The notes under the pieces: generated by a model
Database searches by the model: none
Seen by the model: only the letters and a program-made list of their open reading frames with translations
Told to the model about the DNA's origin: nothing
Origin: Lantana camara
Lineage: Eukaryota > Streptophyta > Magnoliopsida > Lamiales > Verbenaceae
Assembly (NCBI GenBank): GCA_037501455.1
Contig: CM074860.1
Span: 40,062,501 to 40,126,500, forward strand
DNA: 64,000 bases
Reading direction: 5' to 3'
Translations under genes and position numbers: made by a program
Shown here: one piece after another, positions 22,486-34,216 of the stretch
Layout: each line of letters starts with the position of its first letter
Numbering within the stretch: position 1 is the stretch's first letter

Positions 22486-22986
22486 TAGAATGTCTGGGAG
22501 ATGTGGAATCTGTCAGACTTAGGTTGAGAGACGGGGTTCTCTCAATTCTTTGTTTGAGAGACGGGGTTCTCTCAATTATATGCCTGAGAGACGGGGTTTC
22601 TCTCTTTTGTGTATGCTGAGGGACGGGGTTCTCTCACTTGCGTGTTGAGAGATGGGATTCTCTCTTGTTTGTCGTAGTTGAGTTACGCGTGGCCTGACGA
22701 CAGTCTGCAAGCAACGAGGATGCGACAGTATTGAGCTTTAGGTGCAGTGTCCTAGTGGTGATCGAATGAGTTTGAAGTGACCAACGGTCAAGTGCTCAGT
22801 GGGACCTCAGTGACAACGAGACACTATGAAGAGAGTTGATGCCAACTAAGGAAGAAGTATCCTGAGGAGTTTGCAGTTCGCCTAGATCAGAGTTGCGCAG
22901 TGGAAGCTTGAAGTGGAATTTGTTTCAGAGTCGCTCAAGATCCTGCTTCTGAACCTGAGGACAGGTCCTTTTGAAAGAGGGGAGTT
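22486..22986 (+). other. 3' untranslated end of a second gypsy element, part 2
   Basis: Continues the hairpin array, then runs to a purine tract (GAAAGAGGGGAGTT) abutting the family F LTR at 22987. The frame just before the tract reads NLRTGPFERGE, resembling the tail sequence often seen at the end of gypsy pol. The 5' part of this element is missing: its left neighbour at 19644 is the end of an unrelated LTR. Confidence 0.6.
22492..22664 (+). repeat. Hairpin array in 3' UTR of a second element, part 2
   Basis: Units at about 22492-22517 (GTCTG/CAGAC), 22524-22545 and 22554-22575 (both TTGAGAGA/TCTCTCAA, 8 bp perfect), about 22586-22604 (GAGAGA/TCTCTC), about 22617-22637 (TGAGGGA/TCTCTCA with one wobble) and about 22645-22664. 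Loops are CGGGGT or TGGGAT. Confidence 0.75.
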
Positions 22987-23961
22987 TGTAACATCCTGTT
23001 CGTTCGACGAACAAGGTGTAACGCCCCAATTTCCGGAAGCTCAGGTAAGCACGCCACGAGCGGATCTTCGGGAGTTGGGGGTCTATTCTAATTATTTCAT
23101 TTATTTACTTATAACATTTAGCATATTATATACCTTACATCTCTATGCATTTATATGAATTTCTATTTATGTGAACTGTATGAACTAAGTGTTGAATATG
23201 ATCTAATTGCATTAAACGTCCTTACTGGCTCCTTTGTGTAATTAGGGACTTAATTGTATATGATGAATTTGAGTTAAGTGATCTTTTGCGTAGAGATAGA
23301 ACTTACTTGCACTAATTCAAATAAATGGAGGACTTATATGCAAATAGGGATGAAGCTCACACTTTCATGCATGACTTTGTGGCATATCTTATATCATCTT
23401 ATTTCTTCCACCTTATTCCATCATATTTCATCATTCAAAGAAGAGAAATCACACACACTTACACCTACTAAATACCGACATTTACACCAAGAGGAGGAAG
23501 GAAAGATTTCATCAAATTCAAGCTAGATATTGAGGAATTGTGAAGTTGGGAGAATCAACATCATCATATCTTTATCTCATCATCTATTTCTTGGATTTAA
23601 AGTATAGCATGGAAATTTGGAAATTCTTAAATTTTATGATTGAGTAGGGTTATGAATTAATTGATGAATTCTTGCATGTTGGGAGCTAGATTCATGCTTA
23701 TGAGTGAAAAGGAATTGAAGTTGGCATGAAAATATTAAGTTTCATGGAAGTTGGAAGCATGAGTTATATATGGGGTTTTCAAGCTTGATTCTAGTACTTT
23801 GATGCATAGTCCATGGTTGGAATGATAGATGGTTGAAGTACAATGTGTATTTGATGATTTGAAGTATTTGTTGTGGTTGAAATTAAGGTGGTGTTGTTGT
23901 TTTGGGTGATTTTGGCATGAAAATGCCCTGTTTTCCCCTGTTTTGCTGCTGCTGCGTACTT

Positions 23962-24085
23962 GGTCGCGCCGGCAACCTGATTTATGTGTAAAATTGGTCA
24001 CTCCCACGACCCCATTTTGGCCAACTTTCGACTTTTGGAAAATTGCATGAAAAATTCGAAAAAATATTAGGTCGCGCCCGCGACC
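23962..24085 (+). repeat. Cluster of three GGTCGCGCCCGCGACC-type palindromes
   Basis: Sites at 23962-23977, 23996-24012 and 24070-24085; the third is the best palindrome. They begin about 945 bp from the LTR start, in the same context (after CCCTGTTTT and GCTGCTGCGTA) as the cluster of family D. Confidence 0.7.
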
Positions 24086-24816
24086 CCACCAGAATCTGCA
24101 TTTTGTCCAACTTCGGACCTACGCCATTTTCAACTCACTTTGAACTACAAAACCTGTCATATACCGTTGGAAAGGTCTATGTGTCTAGTTTCATACCCAA
24201 TAAACAAAACGCAATTTTAACTTCTAGAACGCAAGTTATTTTAGGGTTTTCTACAGTGTGTGCATTTTTATAAATTGTCGATTTTTGCCAAACTTCACCA
24301 AAACCCTTGTTGTTGCATTCCTTTCACTTTCTTGGCTCCCGTATGTGACTTATATGACTTTTATGCTCCTATTTGACACTTCTTGATACTTTATGTGGGA
24401 ATTTGGGCACATTCATAGTATTTATCGATTGTAAACACATGATTGACATAGCATGACATTGTTGTTCGTCTTAAATGCTTCATACGAGTCGAGTCTCACC
24501 TACACTTGTCCTTGTTACACAGATTACGGTCCCGGAGTCGAGGAGCCCGCTCTTTACAGTTTCTTTCCACTTTTGTTGGTTGGTGAAGGTAAGGTTTTAA
24601 TTTCTAGTTATAGAACCCTTATAACCCTATGTGTTCAAACTTATGATTTTCAAATGATTTCATAAAACGGATTGAACAAGATTGATTGATTGTCTTTGGC
24701 GAGTAACTATTGTTCACGCTGGGCCCCGAGGGTAGCGTATTGAGCCCACCGCGAAAGCATGGGCTGACGGGTAACTCCTGCACAATCCTCACCATTATTT
24801 TGGGATCACCTCTGAA

Positions 24817-24837
24817 TCCACCAGGAGGTTTGGTGGA
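24817..24837 (+). ncRNA. Conserved LTR stem-loop H2 (family E)
   Basis: Perfect 7-bp stem TCCACCA/TGGTGGA, loop GGAGGTT. Confidence 0.55.
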
Positions 24838-25212
24838 GGAAGAAATCCCATGCATGGGAGTCATGTTCCCGACGTACACCATGATTGGATGGTTGGGTCT
24901 TGCAAGCCCACCATCACCCGAAGGAAGAAGGGTTCATGAAACTGCTACTTGATTGCACATGAATAATTTGCATGCTCACTTGATAAATGGAAATGTTCTT
25001 GATTGTACACTTTTGGAGTAAGGTTGGAGAATGCCCTCACTCTTCGGGCCACGTATTGAATTGATAATTAAATGAATTGTGAAATTGATTCAGTTGTAAT
25101 CTCGGGTGAGAATTCCTTCTATTTTTAAACTTATATTGTGTTTCCTATAAAATCTTACCCGAGGTTATAGCTTGCGTGATATGTGTTCTTATATTTATTT
25201 AAACCCCTCACT

Positions 25213-25229
25213 CAGTCTGTGGTAGACTG
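25213..25229 (+). ncRNA. Conserved LTR stem-loop H1 (family E)
   Basis: Perfect 6-bp stem CAGTCT/AGACTG with loop GTGGT, 424 bp before the LTR end. Confidence 0.55.
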
Positions 25230-26119
25230 ACACCTCATATTTTCAGGTTTGCAGATCGAGTGCTAGGCAGGGTTTGGGTCAAGTTTTACTTCTTTCGGGT
25301 ATAACATTGTCTACCTCATGCTTTGTGTACATTATGGTTAATTACAACTCTTGGTACATGTATTGGTACCTATGTTTATATTTTGGCACATACTTGAAGG
25401 TTGAACTTATAGTTACGTAAATATTGTTTTGAAATGTGGAATTGGATCATGAAATGAATTTATAATGTTATGCTTCCGCTTTTGGTTATGCATTGTCGTA
25501 TTAATTGAGGGTTAGCCCACCTAGCTAGTGTTGTGTTTTTTTTTTTATTGTCTCCCGTTCTCTATAGGCTTGATTCATGTATGGGTGCTCGTTCCATATG
25601 TGGATTGAACTATAGTGCGGGGGATGTGGTGCCCTTGCGTTAAGGGTGCTACACAAGGTAAACCACGTTGCACCCTTTTTATGTGTTTAATTATGTGATT
25701 TTATGTTTTACGTGACCCGATTTTGAACTCTTTTAGAGTTTATGGGCCCCTTTATAATTTTTTCTTTTTAAGGGGTTTTCGGTCACTGCTCGTTTGATCG
25801 AGATTTTGACCATTTTGATCCCTTCAACGCGTTCGGGGCATCGAGACGAGTCCGTAGACTCTGAGTTTGCCCAATTCTGACGTTGTTTGCCCCATCTACC
25901 GTTCATTTCACGCCCCCGAACCTTCGTTTTTCGAGCATAACAGATCAGCCCCTTTCTCTCTCTTCTCTCCCGTTTCTCTTCTCTCTCTCTCTCTCTTACA
26001 CTACACCTTAAACACACTCTCGACCATAACTCGGTCGTTTCTCGATAGAATTCGGCGAACCCATAGTGCTTTTCGAAGATCTCGACGAGCCCGTTACAAT
26101 GATACTAGATTCGTAGCCT

Positions 26120-27010
26120 AATGACTAGCGGTGGCAGAGATATGGTGGTTTTTCAGTCGCGGCTGGAAAGGGGTGGTGGAGCCGCCACTTCGCCGGCGTC
26201 CCGCGGTGGCTTCCGGCCACCTATTTGTGACACGCGCTCCTAGGATGGCAAGAGTACTCCCAGACGTATTTTTCTATGTAGGCGGCGCCGCCATTGGGGC
26301 AGCGAGGGAGGCGCACGCGCCACCCGAAGCAGGCGGCGGCGCTACTGTAGCAGCAACGATTTTCGCCGTTTCGGTGGCTTTTTCTGGCGAAGGTTAGTGT
26401 TTTTCGAGGTTTTCCGCCCCCCTGAGTCCATTTACGGCATCAATTTGAGTGAATTTTGGCCGTAGGTGGTGGTTTCGGTGAGGTGATCGGCGGCAGAAAA
26501 AATTCGGAAGCCAACGGGGGCCTTTTTCGTTGATCTTTTGGCCACGGGCTCTTCACAAAAGTTGTTCGGAACGACGAGAACTATCTTCCTTTGATCACAC
26601 GACTCCAGATTCGGCCATTTGGTGGTGGCTCGCGGTGGCGCAGCGGCTGTTCACGGTTGCGGGGGCTTCCGGGAATATTTTCCGGCGGCCACCATTGGGT
26701 TTTCGAAGAGCTCGTCACGTGTAAGACGATGCCTCTTGTGGATTCGATTTTCGTTCACCAATTTGGAACTAATTTGATTTTGAAGATTTGAGGGTTTTCG
26801 TGTTCTTAGATCATAAATTGGAGAAGATTGGCTTGGAATTTTCAGAAATTGATCGAGGATTTGGAACGAGCACGAGGAGTACTTGCACGGATGATTTTTC
26901 GGGATTTTTCCGGCACGTTCCGGCGGCGGCCGAACGGCGGCCGGCCACTGGTCCTGTAGCTCCAGCGGCGATGCTCCGGCGACCTTCGGACAGTTTGTCC
27001 GCCTCGTCGT
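26120..27010 (+). other. GC-rich, CpG-dense block inside the family F LTR
   Basis: Many GCCGCC, GGCGGC and CCGGCGG runs, preceded by a CT-rich tract (25955-25999). Open frames here (for example 26131-26397) lack recognisable motifs and follow from base composition. It may be a promoter-proximal or leader region of the LTR. Confidence 0.5.
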
Positions 27011-27796
27011 GGTGAGTCCAATGCCACATTCCATTCGTCAATCGGACACTCGGTTTAATTTCTGCGAATTTATTTGTACAATTGTGATTTATTTGATTAA
27101 TTGTAGTAAATGTAATTTAATTTTGATTAGCTTGATTTATCGATTTATATGAACTCCGATGTATATGAAATCATGCATTTAATGAAATGTGATATGCATT
27201 AATGCTTTGAATTGTAAATTGAACCCCGTTATGCCGGAATTGTATTAGTTGTTAATTGTTTAAAATGTAATTTGTTCATGTATGTTCGATAAATTGATGA
27301 ATATGGATTGCTTGGTATTTGAAAATGTGTAATGAATTATGAATGTATGAATTCATATTTTATTGTTCATATTTGTCCCGTTTCATGCCAATTGTTGTGT
27401 GTAATTCTTGTACAAAGGGTGTTTATGTAATTTTAGAAAATACAAATTTGTATAACTTGATTTAATTAAATCTTATCATTTGAAAACGATTATGCTAATT
27501 TTGATTAAGTAAAAGTTGAATTATTATGCCTTGGATGATTAAATTTGAGACTTTTGCAATTAAACTTTAATTACCTAAATTGAATTTGAATCTGTTATGC
27601 AATGTATGAATTGTATGAACTTTGAATGGTCAAATGACTTAATCGGAATTTGGTATGTAACCCCATAGGTCTAAATAAATTCGTCACATGCTATTATATG
27701 ATAGGATCAACCCCTATGGGGAGACCCGGGATGGCCATGGGGTGGCCGGTTGCAACCCTGTGCACTTCTCCATTTTGATAGGATCAACACGGAACC

Positions 27797-27812
27797 CACT
27801 AGGAGGTTAGTG
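27797..27812 (+). ncRNA. Conserved LTR stem-loop H2 (family F)
   Basis: Stem CACTA/TAGTG with loop GGAGGT; the stem extends with CC/GG around a bulge. Confidence 0.4.
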
Positions 27813-28282
27813 TGGGATAGAGTCCTTGGGCGTGAGTGTCATGAAACTCACGATCCTGACGTATATGTGTGGATGGTTAGGGTATGTACAACCCTCCCAT
27901 TAATGGGTGTAAGAGGAGGTATGTGTATTTTGATTTCGTGTAAGTCTATGCGTGATATGAAGGAGTTGGTTGGTTTCGTACTCGTACCCGCCGACTTTTA
28001 CGTTTGTTTGTCATAAGTTCATGAAACGGGGTTAGACTCTTAAGTTAAGATAAAATTTGATATGCTTTCAACCTAAAAAGTTATGTTCCGGTATGTGTGC
28101 TAAGTTTGCATGAATCTGAGTTTATGCCTTAAGAAACATATGACTTAAGATTTGTTTGATAAGTCTCCCTGTATGTATACTATCACAGGAAAATGTTTTG
28201 TCGTGCAAAAAGTTCACGAACATTGCTTCTGCTACGTGTTGTGCTCTATATATATGTAGGTGTGTGTGGGTAGCCCCTCGCT

Positions 28283-28296
28283 CAGTCTTTGGACTG
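28283..28296 (+). ncRNA. Conserved LTR stem-loop H1 (family F)
   Basis: Perfect stem CAGTC/GACTG, loop TTTG, preceded by CCCCTCGCT and followed by ACCCCTCC. Confidence 0.5.
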
Positions 28297-28493
28297 ACCC
28301 CTCCCCCTCTTATGTTTTTAGTTGCAGGTTCAGGTCGTTGGAGTTCATGGTAGGCGGTGGTGTGTCATGTCTGTTGAGTCTGTGTCTGTTCGTTTAAGTT
28401 GTTAAGTATTTTGTTCTGATTTATGATTCGTAAATTTTGTATAAGATTTATTTTGAACATGCTTGCAATTATGAATCGAATGTTTGGAATTTC

Positions 28494-28645
28494 GGGATAG
28501 GTTAGGACAGGTGCTTCGATTAGTTGAACCCGTCTTCATTGTATGATTATTCGGGACAGGTATCTAGGGCCAGTTGAACCCGTTTTGTTGTATAATTGTT
28601 CGGGACAGGATAGGACAGGTTGGCCGGATTAGTCGAACCCGTGTA
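28494..28645 (+). repeat. About 61-bp imperfect tandem repeat
   Basis: Three copies, each starting ATTCGGGA(C/T)AGG and ending TTGAACCCGT or TCGAACCCGT. Confidence 0.7.
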
Positions 28646-29246
28646 GTTGATTTGATGCCTGTACTGCACTGTATGTTTAAAGTATGAAAAGTTTTTGAAA
28701 ATTTGGCATTTTGGTACTGCTCCTGCTATCATGTTTTGCTTATTCTCTTTTGTACAGGGTTAGGTACCGCCTAGCTAGTGTGTGTGTTTTCGTTTGTCAC
28801 CCGTTCGCTGTGACTTGGCGCATGTACGGACTCTCCATTTCGTACACGTGTCGGGTCATAGTGCGGGGGTGTGGTGGCCCACCGCTTGGGGCGCTACATG
28901 TAGATAGTACATTTTGGCCAAACTTGTCACGTGAGATATTATGGGTTCTAAATAGCTAGAAATAAAACCTCACCTTGACAAGAGAGAGAAAGTAAGAGAA
29001 GCTTAAGGACCCTGCTCCTCAATCACCGAATCGAGCTTTGTGCAAGAAATACAAGTGTACATAAGACTCTAGACTTATGAACCAATTAATTGATGAATGG
29101 CATGTTTATGAGATGCTATGATATGAGATTTCGATGACAATAATTAATAAAAATGTTTACGTGCACAATTAATGTCCCATGGACCACGTGGACAAGCAAG
29201 ATAAAGAAAAGAATTAAAATTACACATGTGGTGCTCCGAGGGCTCC

Positions 29247-29504
29247 ATCCCGGCCGAGACTAAATTTAGTTCAAAAGAGATCCTAGCCGGGACAATGGTC
29301 CAATAGCAAATCTGCATGGCCATCTCGGCCTGGATAAAAATCATCCCGACCGGGACACCCTGTCCCAAAAACCCACTGTCATACACTCCCGGCCAGTATC
29401 CAACTTCCGAAATCTGCTGGTTATCAATCCCGACAGGGATGAAAATTATACTGGCCGGGAGCCATGATCAGGTTTTGAATATGCAAGGGGATCCCGGCCG
29501 GGAT
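29247..29504 (-). repeat. Cluster of eight ATCCCGGCCGGGAT-type palindromes
   Basis: Sites near 29247, 29278, 29322, 29342, 29386, 29426, 29448 and 29490; the last (GATCCCGGCCGGGAT) is the most perfect. Spacing is 20-45 bp. Confidence 0.8.
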
Positions 29505-30119
29505 AAAAAATGAACTGAAAAAGTTGTCGGCTGGCAACCAAAACTCGAAATGCAGGGTATGATAGGGGACTTTCATATCATGTAACAAAATCCAATCAAA
29601 ACATGATTAAAGCTCAAATGCAAGTCACAACATGTTCCTAACACATATATACACATTATACTTCAAATACTCAACATATAACACAAGTTTACACAATTAA
29701 AACACCCACAACTATTAACCAAACCCTCATTCAATACATATCAATAAATAAATCAACCACCCAACTCAAACTTGCAATAAATTCAAAGATTATCACATAT
29801 ATACACCTAAGCATGCTTATGAACAAGAATACCCAACAAAATCACAACAATCTCTAATAAAACACACATTCACACACACAAACTCACACATATATATAGA
29901 TACACAAACCTTTAGTGAAAAGGAAGAAATGGAAGAATGAGATGATCAAGATGATGATGATAAAGTATGCTTGGCTCCTGCTTTCCTTCTTCCTCTTCTT
30001 GGATCAAATGGGTGTGTGTGTGAAAAGATTGAGAGAGAAAGCTACTTGTGTGTGTTAGAGATATAGTGTGTGAAAATGAGAGTGGTTAGGTGATTGTTTA
30101 TGTGTATATTATGTATGAT

Positions 30120-30310
30120 ATAATATGATAGGTTGTAAGATAATGTATATATATAAAGTGTAATATATGTATAGATATATTAAGTGTATATATAAAGTGT
30201 AATAAGTGATATAAGGTATATTATATGTATATAAGTACATGTACATATTTTATAATGTAATGTACGATGATATATATATCTATATATATATTTATATATA
30301 AATAGGCATG
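30120..30310. repeat. AT-rich tract with TATATA/GTGTAT repeats
   Basis: Low-complexity sequence within the family G fragment. Confidence 0.75.
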
Positions 30311-30614
30311 CATATGCATGAATTGTAAAAAAAAGTTACTATTCTATAAAATAGTTTATAGAAATATATATATGTAAGTTAGAAATATGAACATCTTATG
30401 AAATGGAATGAAATGCGTATGAGTTAGGAAATAAAATGAATGCAAATGTAATTAAGGTGCTCACATAAGGAAAATAAATCACATAATTCACATAATTCAC
30501 TTAGACATATAATTCAAGTAAGCATGCATAATTCTAACTCTCAAAACTCACAAGTGTGGCGCGCTTACCTGTACGACGAAAACACAGCGCATCATATCTT
30601 TTCATGGGAAGGAC

Positions 30615-32305
30615 TGTAACGCCCAGGCTTTTCGGCCGTACAGGTATAACGTATGTGTTTACCAAATTGCACAATTTATGTTAAATTATTCATATATGTT
30701 TTTATATATTAATTATTTTATTAATTTATACTATTCGAATTTGAATTTTCATATGAATCCTTGAACGTTTATACCTATGTTACTATGTTTGAGTGTCGTT
30801 TCTATCCGATTTGATTTTCGATTTTTGTGAAAACTTGGTATGTTGGAGTTATATGTTTTATGAACATGTCTATATGCTCGTTTTACATTTTCGGACTCGT
30901 TTGTTTGGGTTTTGGATTTATTTTGGGTTTTGGAACCAAAACGGGGGCTAAAGAGCATTTAGCACACCTTTGGTTCCGGGTGGCATATCTTGAGCTCGGG
31001 AATTCGGATTCGAATTCCGTTATCTCCCTTGAACTCAAATCAATGATTCGGATTCAATGGAACCAATTTTATATTTTTCTAAGCCCGTTTGAACCTCCGA
31101 AATTCAACCGAAAAAAGCTTCCTCCACAGGATTTCCACACTTAGCCATTTTAACCATAACTCTCTCAATACTTAACCAAACTAACCAAGGTTTCCCCTCA
31201 AATGACCCTAGTTAAACCCTATACCTGATGCTCCAAGTCTCACTTCGTCCACGGCAAGAGAAAGAGAGAAAATTGCTGTAAACTTGGAGATCAATTCACT
31301 ATTCCTGCCACTATTCATTTTGAGAGATTTTGAGCTCAAATCTCAACGAAAATCAACTAAATTCAAGATTTAAGTATATGATTATAATCTATGTTCAATT
31401 TTGGTCATTTTAATCCATGGATTTCAGATTTTGACTTGGTATTTGTTGAGTTATGAATATTTGAGTGCATAGTAAGGGTTTATGCTCATTTGTTGATTCA
31501 ACCTTGTTCCCTTGTGTTTTCTTTGAGTTTAATGAATGAAATATGATCCTCAAACTTCCTTTTGTACTCCTTTGGACTTGTATTACAAGGTGGTTGAGAA
31601 TTAATGAGGTTGCCATTAATGAACCTTGGAAGAAATTGGACTTGATCTTACCTTGCTCACGTTTTTGTACTTTGATGCTTTATTTAGGCTTGTTATGGGG
31701 CTGGATTGTTGGTCTTTTGTTGCCCTTCTTACCTGATTATGTTAGCATGCTGTTGGTTGATGATTTGTGGAGTTTTAGGTATTTTCCCCTACGTATTTCC
31801 TGCTAAGAAATGCAGGTCACGGCCGCGATCGTGCCAAGAACAAACTTGGTAGCGGCCGCGACTACGTTTTTAATTTTTGTCGAATTTTGAGGTCGCGCCC
31901 GCTGTTGTTGGATTTTTGGGGTGGTCGCGGCCGCTACTTTTCATGAAGGAAAGGGGTCGTGGCCGGCACCATAGGCTTGCATGCAAACGTGAATTTATGT
32001 TTTGTTTGTACTTTGCATGACCTTTACACCTTGTCTCCGGTTCTTATACTTCATTAACATGTTACATTATATGTTAAATTGTATGTTATGAATTTTCATG
32101 TAATTTTGATAAATATTTTATGACTTGTAACCTAATATGACTTTAATGCTCTCTATCTTGCATGCATGCTTCGTTGATTCATTTATTGACCTCATATGAT
32201 AACTTCTCTTTCTGTTATGACTCATATGTATTATATACATGTTGTAGTATGTGTTATGATTATGATATGGAACTTGTGGATCGAATTGGTGAGATTTATG
32301 AAAGT
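30615..32305 (+). repeat. Truncated LTR, plus orientation, related to families B and C
   Basis: Starts TGTAACGCCC with a first 60 bp alignable to 2229 onward. It has the GGAACCAAAACGGGGGCTAA block seen in families B and C and a palindrome cluster of family B type at 31815-31970. It is cut at 32305 by the family B tandem. Its remaining 3' part is not found on the far side, so it was lost or lies outside the window. Frames inside it, such as 31543-31806, are not supported as genes. Confidence 0.65.
31815..31970 (+). repeat. Cluster of five GGTCGCGGCCGCGACC-type palindromes
   Basis: Sites near 31815, 31848, 31891, 31923 and 31955 (for example GTAGCGGCCGCGACTAC), starting 1.2 kb into the LTR. 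Confidence 0.75.
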
Positions 32306-32815
32306 TGTAGCACCCCGAGCATAGGGCACCACATCCCCCGCACTAGAGCCCAGCACGTGTAGAGGAATGGAGAATCTGTACACGCATTGAACAAAAGCGA
32401 ACGGGTGACAAACAAAACGGACACTCTAGCTTGGCGGCCTAACCCTCAATCAGAGTGCAAATTAATTCATATAATAGCGGAAACGATAAATAATTCATTC
32501 CAAATTCCCGAGATCAACATATACACATCAAAGTAGATCCAAACTATCAAGATAAAGGCATGATAGATTCATAAAATGTACAATGCCCAACCCGGGCCAA
32601 AATAACCTAAGTCTCAAGTACTCATAGCTCCATATTCAGAATTCATAATACAAGATTTCATAATTCATAAGTGCTAAGTAAACCACTACAAAAGCGAGAA
32701 TGAAGACCCGATCTAAGACACAAGTAAGACTCAAAAGATAAACTTGCCGCCTAGCTCAACTCCGACGATACCTGCAACTCAAAGAAAGGAAAAAGAAGGA
32801 AATGACAACGAGGGT

Positions 32816-32830
32816 TAGTCTTAGTGACTA
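32816..32830 (-). ncRNA. Conserved LTR stem-loop H1 (family B, left LTR)
   Basis: Perfect stem TAGTC/GACTA with a 5-nt loop, about 510 bp from the LTR 3' end. The same hairpin is at 43254-43268 and 51650-51664, with loop CTAGT there. Confidence 0.5.
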
Positions 32831-34004
32831 GTGAGGGGGTTGACACACACACCCATAAGAAGTATAGAGCAAAGCACATAATCAAATCATAAAAAGATCC
32901 ATGAACCGAATATGGTTTTTGCAAGCTAAAACTTTTCCCGTGATAGATATGTACATATATTGAAAGAAGTTAAGACCATAGGCTAAAATGTAAAATTTAG
33001 GTATTTAGGAATCCATTCCCGTTTCGTAGATCAAACAAATTCACACGACTCGGCGAGTACGAGTCAATCCTCCAACTCCCACAAACAAAGACATAATCAA
33101 AACAAAATTCATAAACCATCCTTTCTCCGGGTGATAGAAGGGTGGGTTGATGGCCCTAACTATCGATCAAATTCACACGAGACAAGGTTTAATCACTTCC
33201 TTGAAACCATCGGTGGTAACTTCCACCGACTCAAGAGAAATGCCCTTCCTCAACCTCCTAAGGTTAGGCGAGACTCTCAAAGGAAAATGTTGATAGAAGA
33301 GCTCAGCGACCCCTCGGCCGTCCAGAGATACAATACCATTCTCCGGGGCCCAAATCATAGTTCAAAATCATATTTTCTAGAAAAGCTTATCTTTCAAAGC
33401 CCAAAACTCCCTTACAAATTCACACTTATCAAAACTTTCCAAAACAACCATAAAATAGCTTGAATACGTATATAAATCGTTTTTAATGTCTTATAACAAA
33501 TGGAACGAGTCCTCAAAATATGTATCATACACATATTTAACATATAATATACATAACTCGCATGCGGGATTCAAATCAATTAGGGTTTTAGGTCATTATA
33601 GCTAAAGGAGCAAACCCTCACCTTCCGAGCGTGTAGTGGTAACAAAAGAAAGAGAACCGGACGCTTAAGGAGCAACCTCGTCGTCAATGAGAGGGTCAAC
33701 TGGACAAAACAAACAAGAACGGACAATCTTAGACTCAAAATATACCATAAAGATGCTCGGCAAATGTGTATGCTGGTATATGATGCAAATGAAATGAAAT
33801 GAATTCATATTTAAATCATACAAGGTCACATTTTGCATATTAGGTCATATTTCACAAACGAGGGCATAAAACGAGCTATAAATTCATCACATAAAGCTTA
33901 TTATATAATATAACAAGTTAACACAATATATAAGTCATAAAGGAACCTCATAAAGTGAGCAACCACAAGCAAAACAAAGAAAACAATCACACAAACATGC
34001 AGGG

Positions 34005-34216
34005 TGGTCGCGGCCTCTACCCGTTTTCCACACGAAATGGTCGCGGTCGCGACCTACAACTCGAAGTTGGGCTAAAAAAACGATCTCGGCCACTACCCCA
34101 AAACAACGTAGGAGAGGTCACGATCGCGACCTGAAGCCTGCACAACTCGAAACTCAGCTAAAAACGGGTTGTGGCCTCTACCAAAATTGAACTAAAAACG
34201 ATCACGGCCGCGACCT
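34005..34216 (-). repeat. Cluster of six GGTCGCGGCCGCGACC-type palindromes (left LTR)
   Basis: Includes GGTCGCGGTCGCGACC near 34040 and GATCACGGCCGCGACC near 34200. The other sites are partly decayed by C-to-T and G-to-A changes. Confidence 0.75.

Larger units (their letters stand above)
23017..25653 (+). mobile_element. Family E solo LTR (2,637 bp)
   Basis: TGTAACGCCC...GGGTGCTACA with perfect duplications CAAGG (23012-23016, 25654-25658) and no internal region. It is inserted only 30 bp into the family F LTR. Confidence 0.95.
22987..28898 (+). repeat. Family F 3' LTR, split by a nested solo LTR
   Basis: Starts TGTAACATCC right after a polypurine tract and ends GGCGCTACA. Net length is about 3,270 bp after removing the family E solo LTR at 23017-25653. 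It holds a GC-rich block (26120-27010), a ~61-bp tandem repeat near 28494, H2 at 27797 and H1 at 28283. No palindrome cluster of the type in families C, D, E and B was recognised. Confidence 0.8.
28899..30614 (-). repeat. Truncated LTR, family G, minus orientation
   Basis: The minus strand carries a palindrome cluster and mid-LTR sequences (ACCTCACCTTG at about 28970) alignable to the solo LTR at 19868-22485. The LTR 3' third, including H1 and H2, is missing at the left. At the right a CGTACAGGTAAGCGCG segment resembles the first 60 bp of other LTRs, but the exact end near 30590-30614 is unclear. Confidence 0.55.

Noticed and set aside
26131..27040. Several GC-rich open frames of 60-127 codons
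   Set aside because: No motif, overlapping frames on both strands, located in the GC-rich block of an LTR; stop codons are rare there because of composition.
22987..28898. Solo LTR interpretation of family F
   Set aside because: A polypurine tract and pol-tail-like sequence precede it and the flanking 5-mers differ (GAGTT and TGTAG), so it is better read as a 3' LTR.
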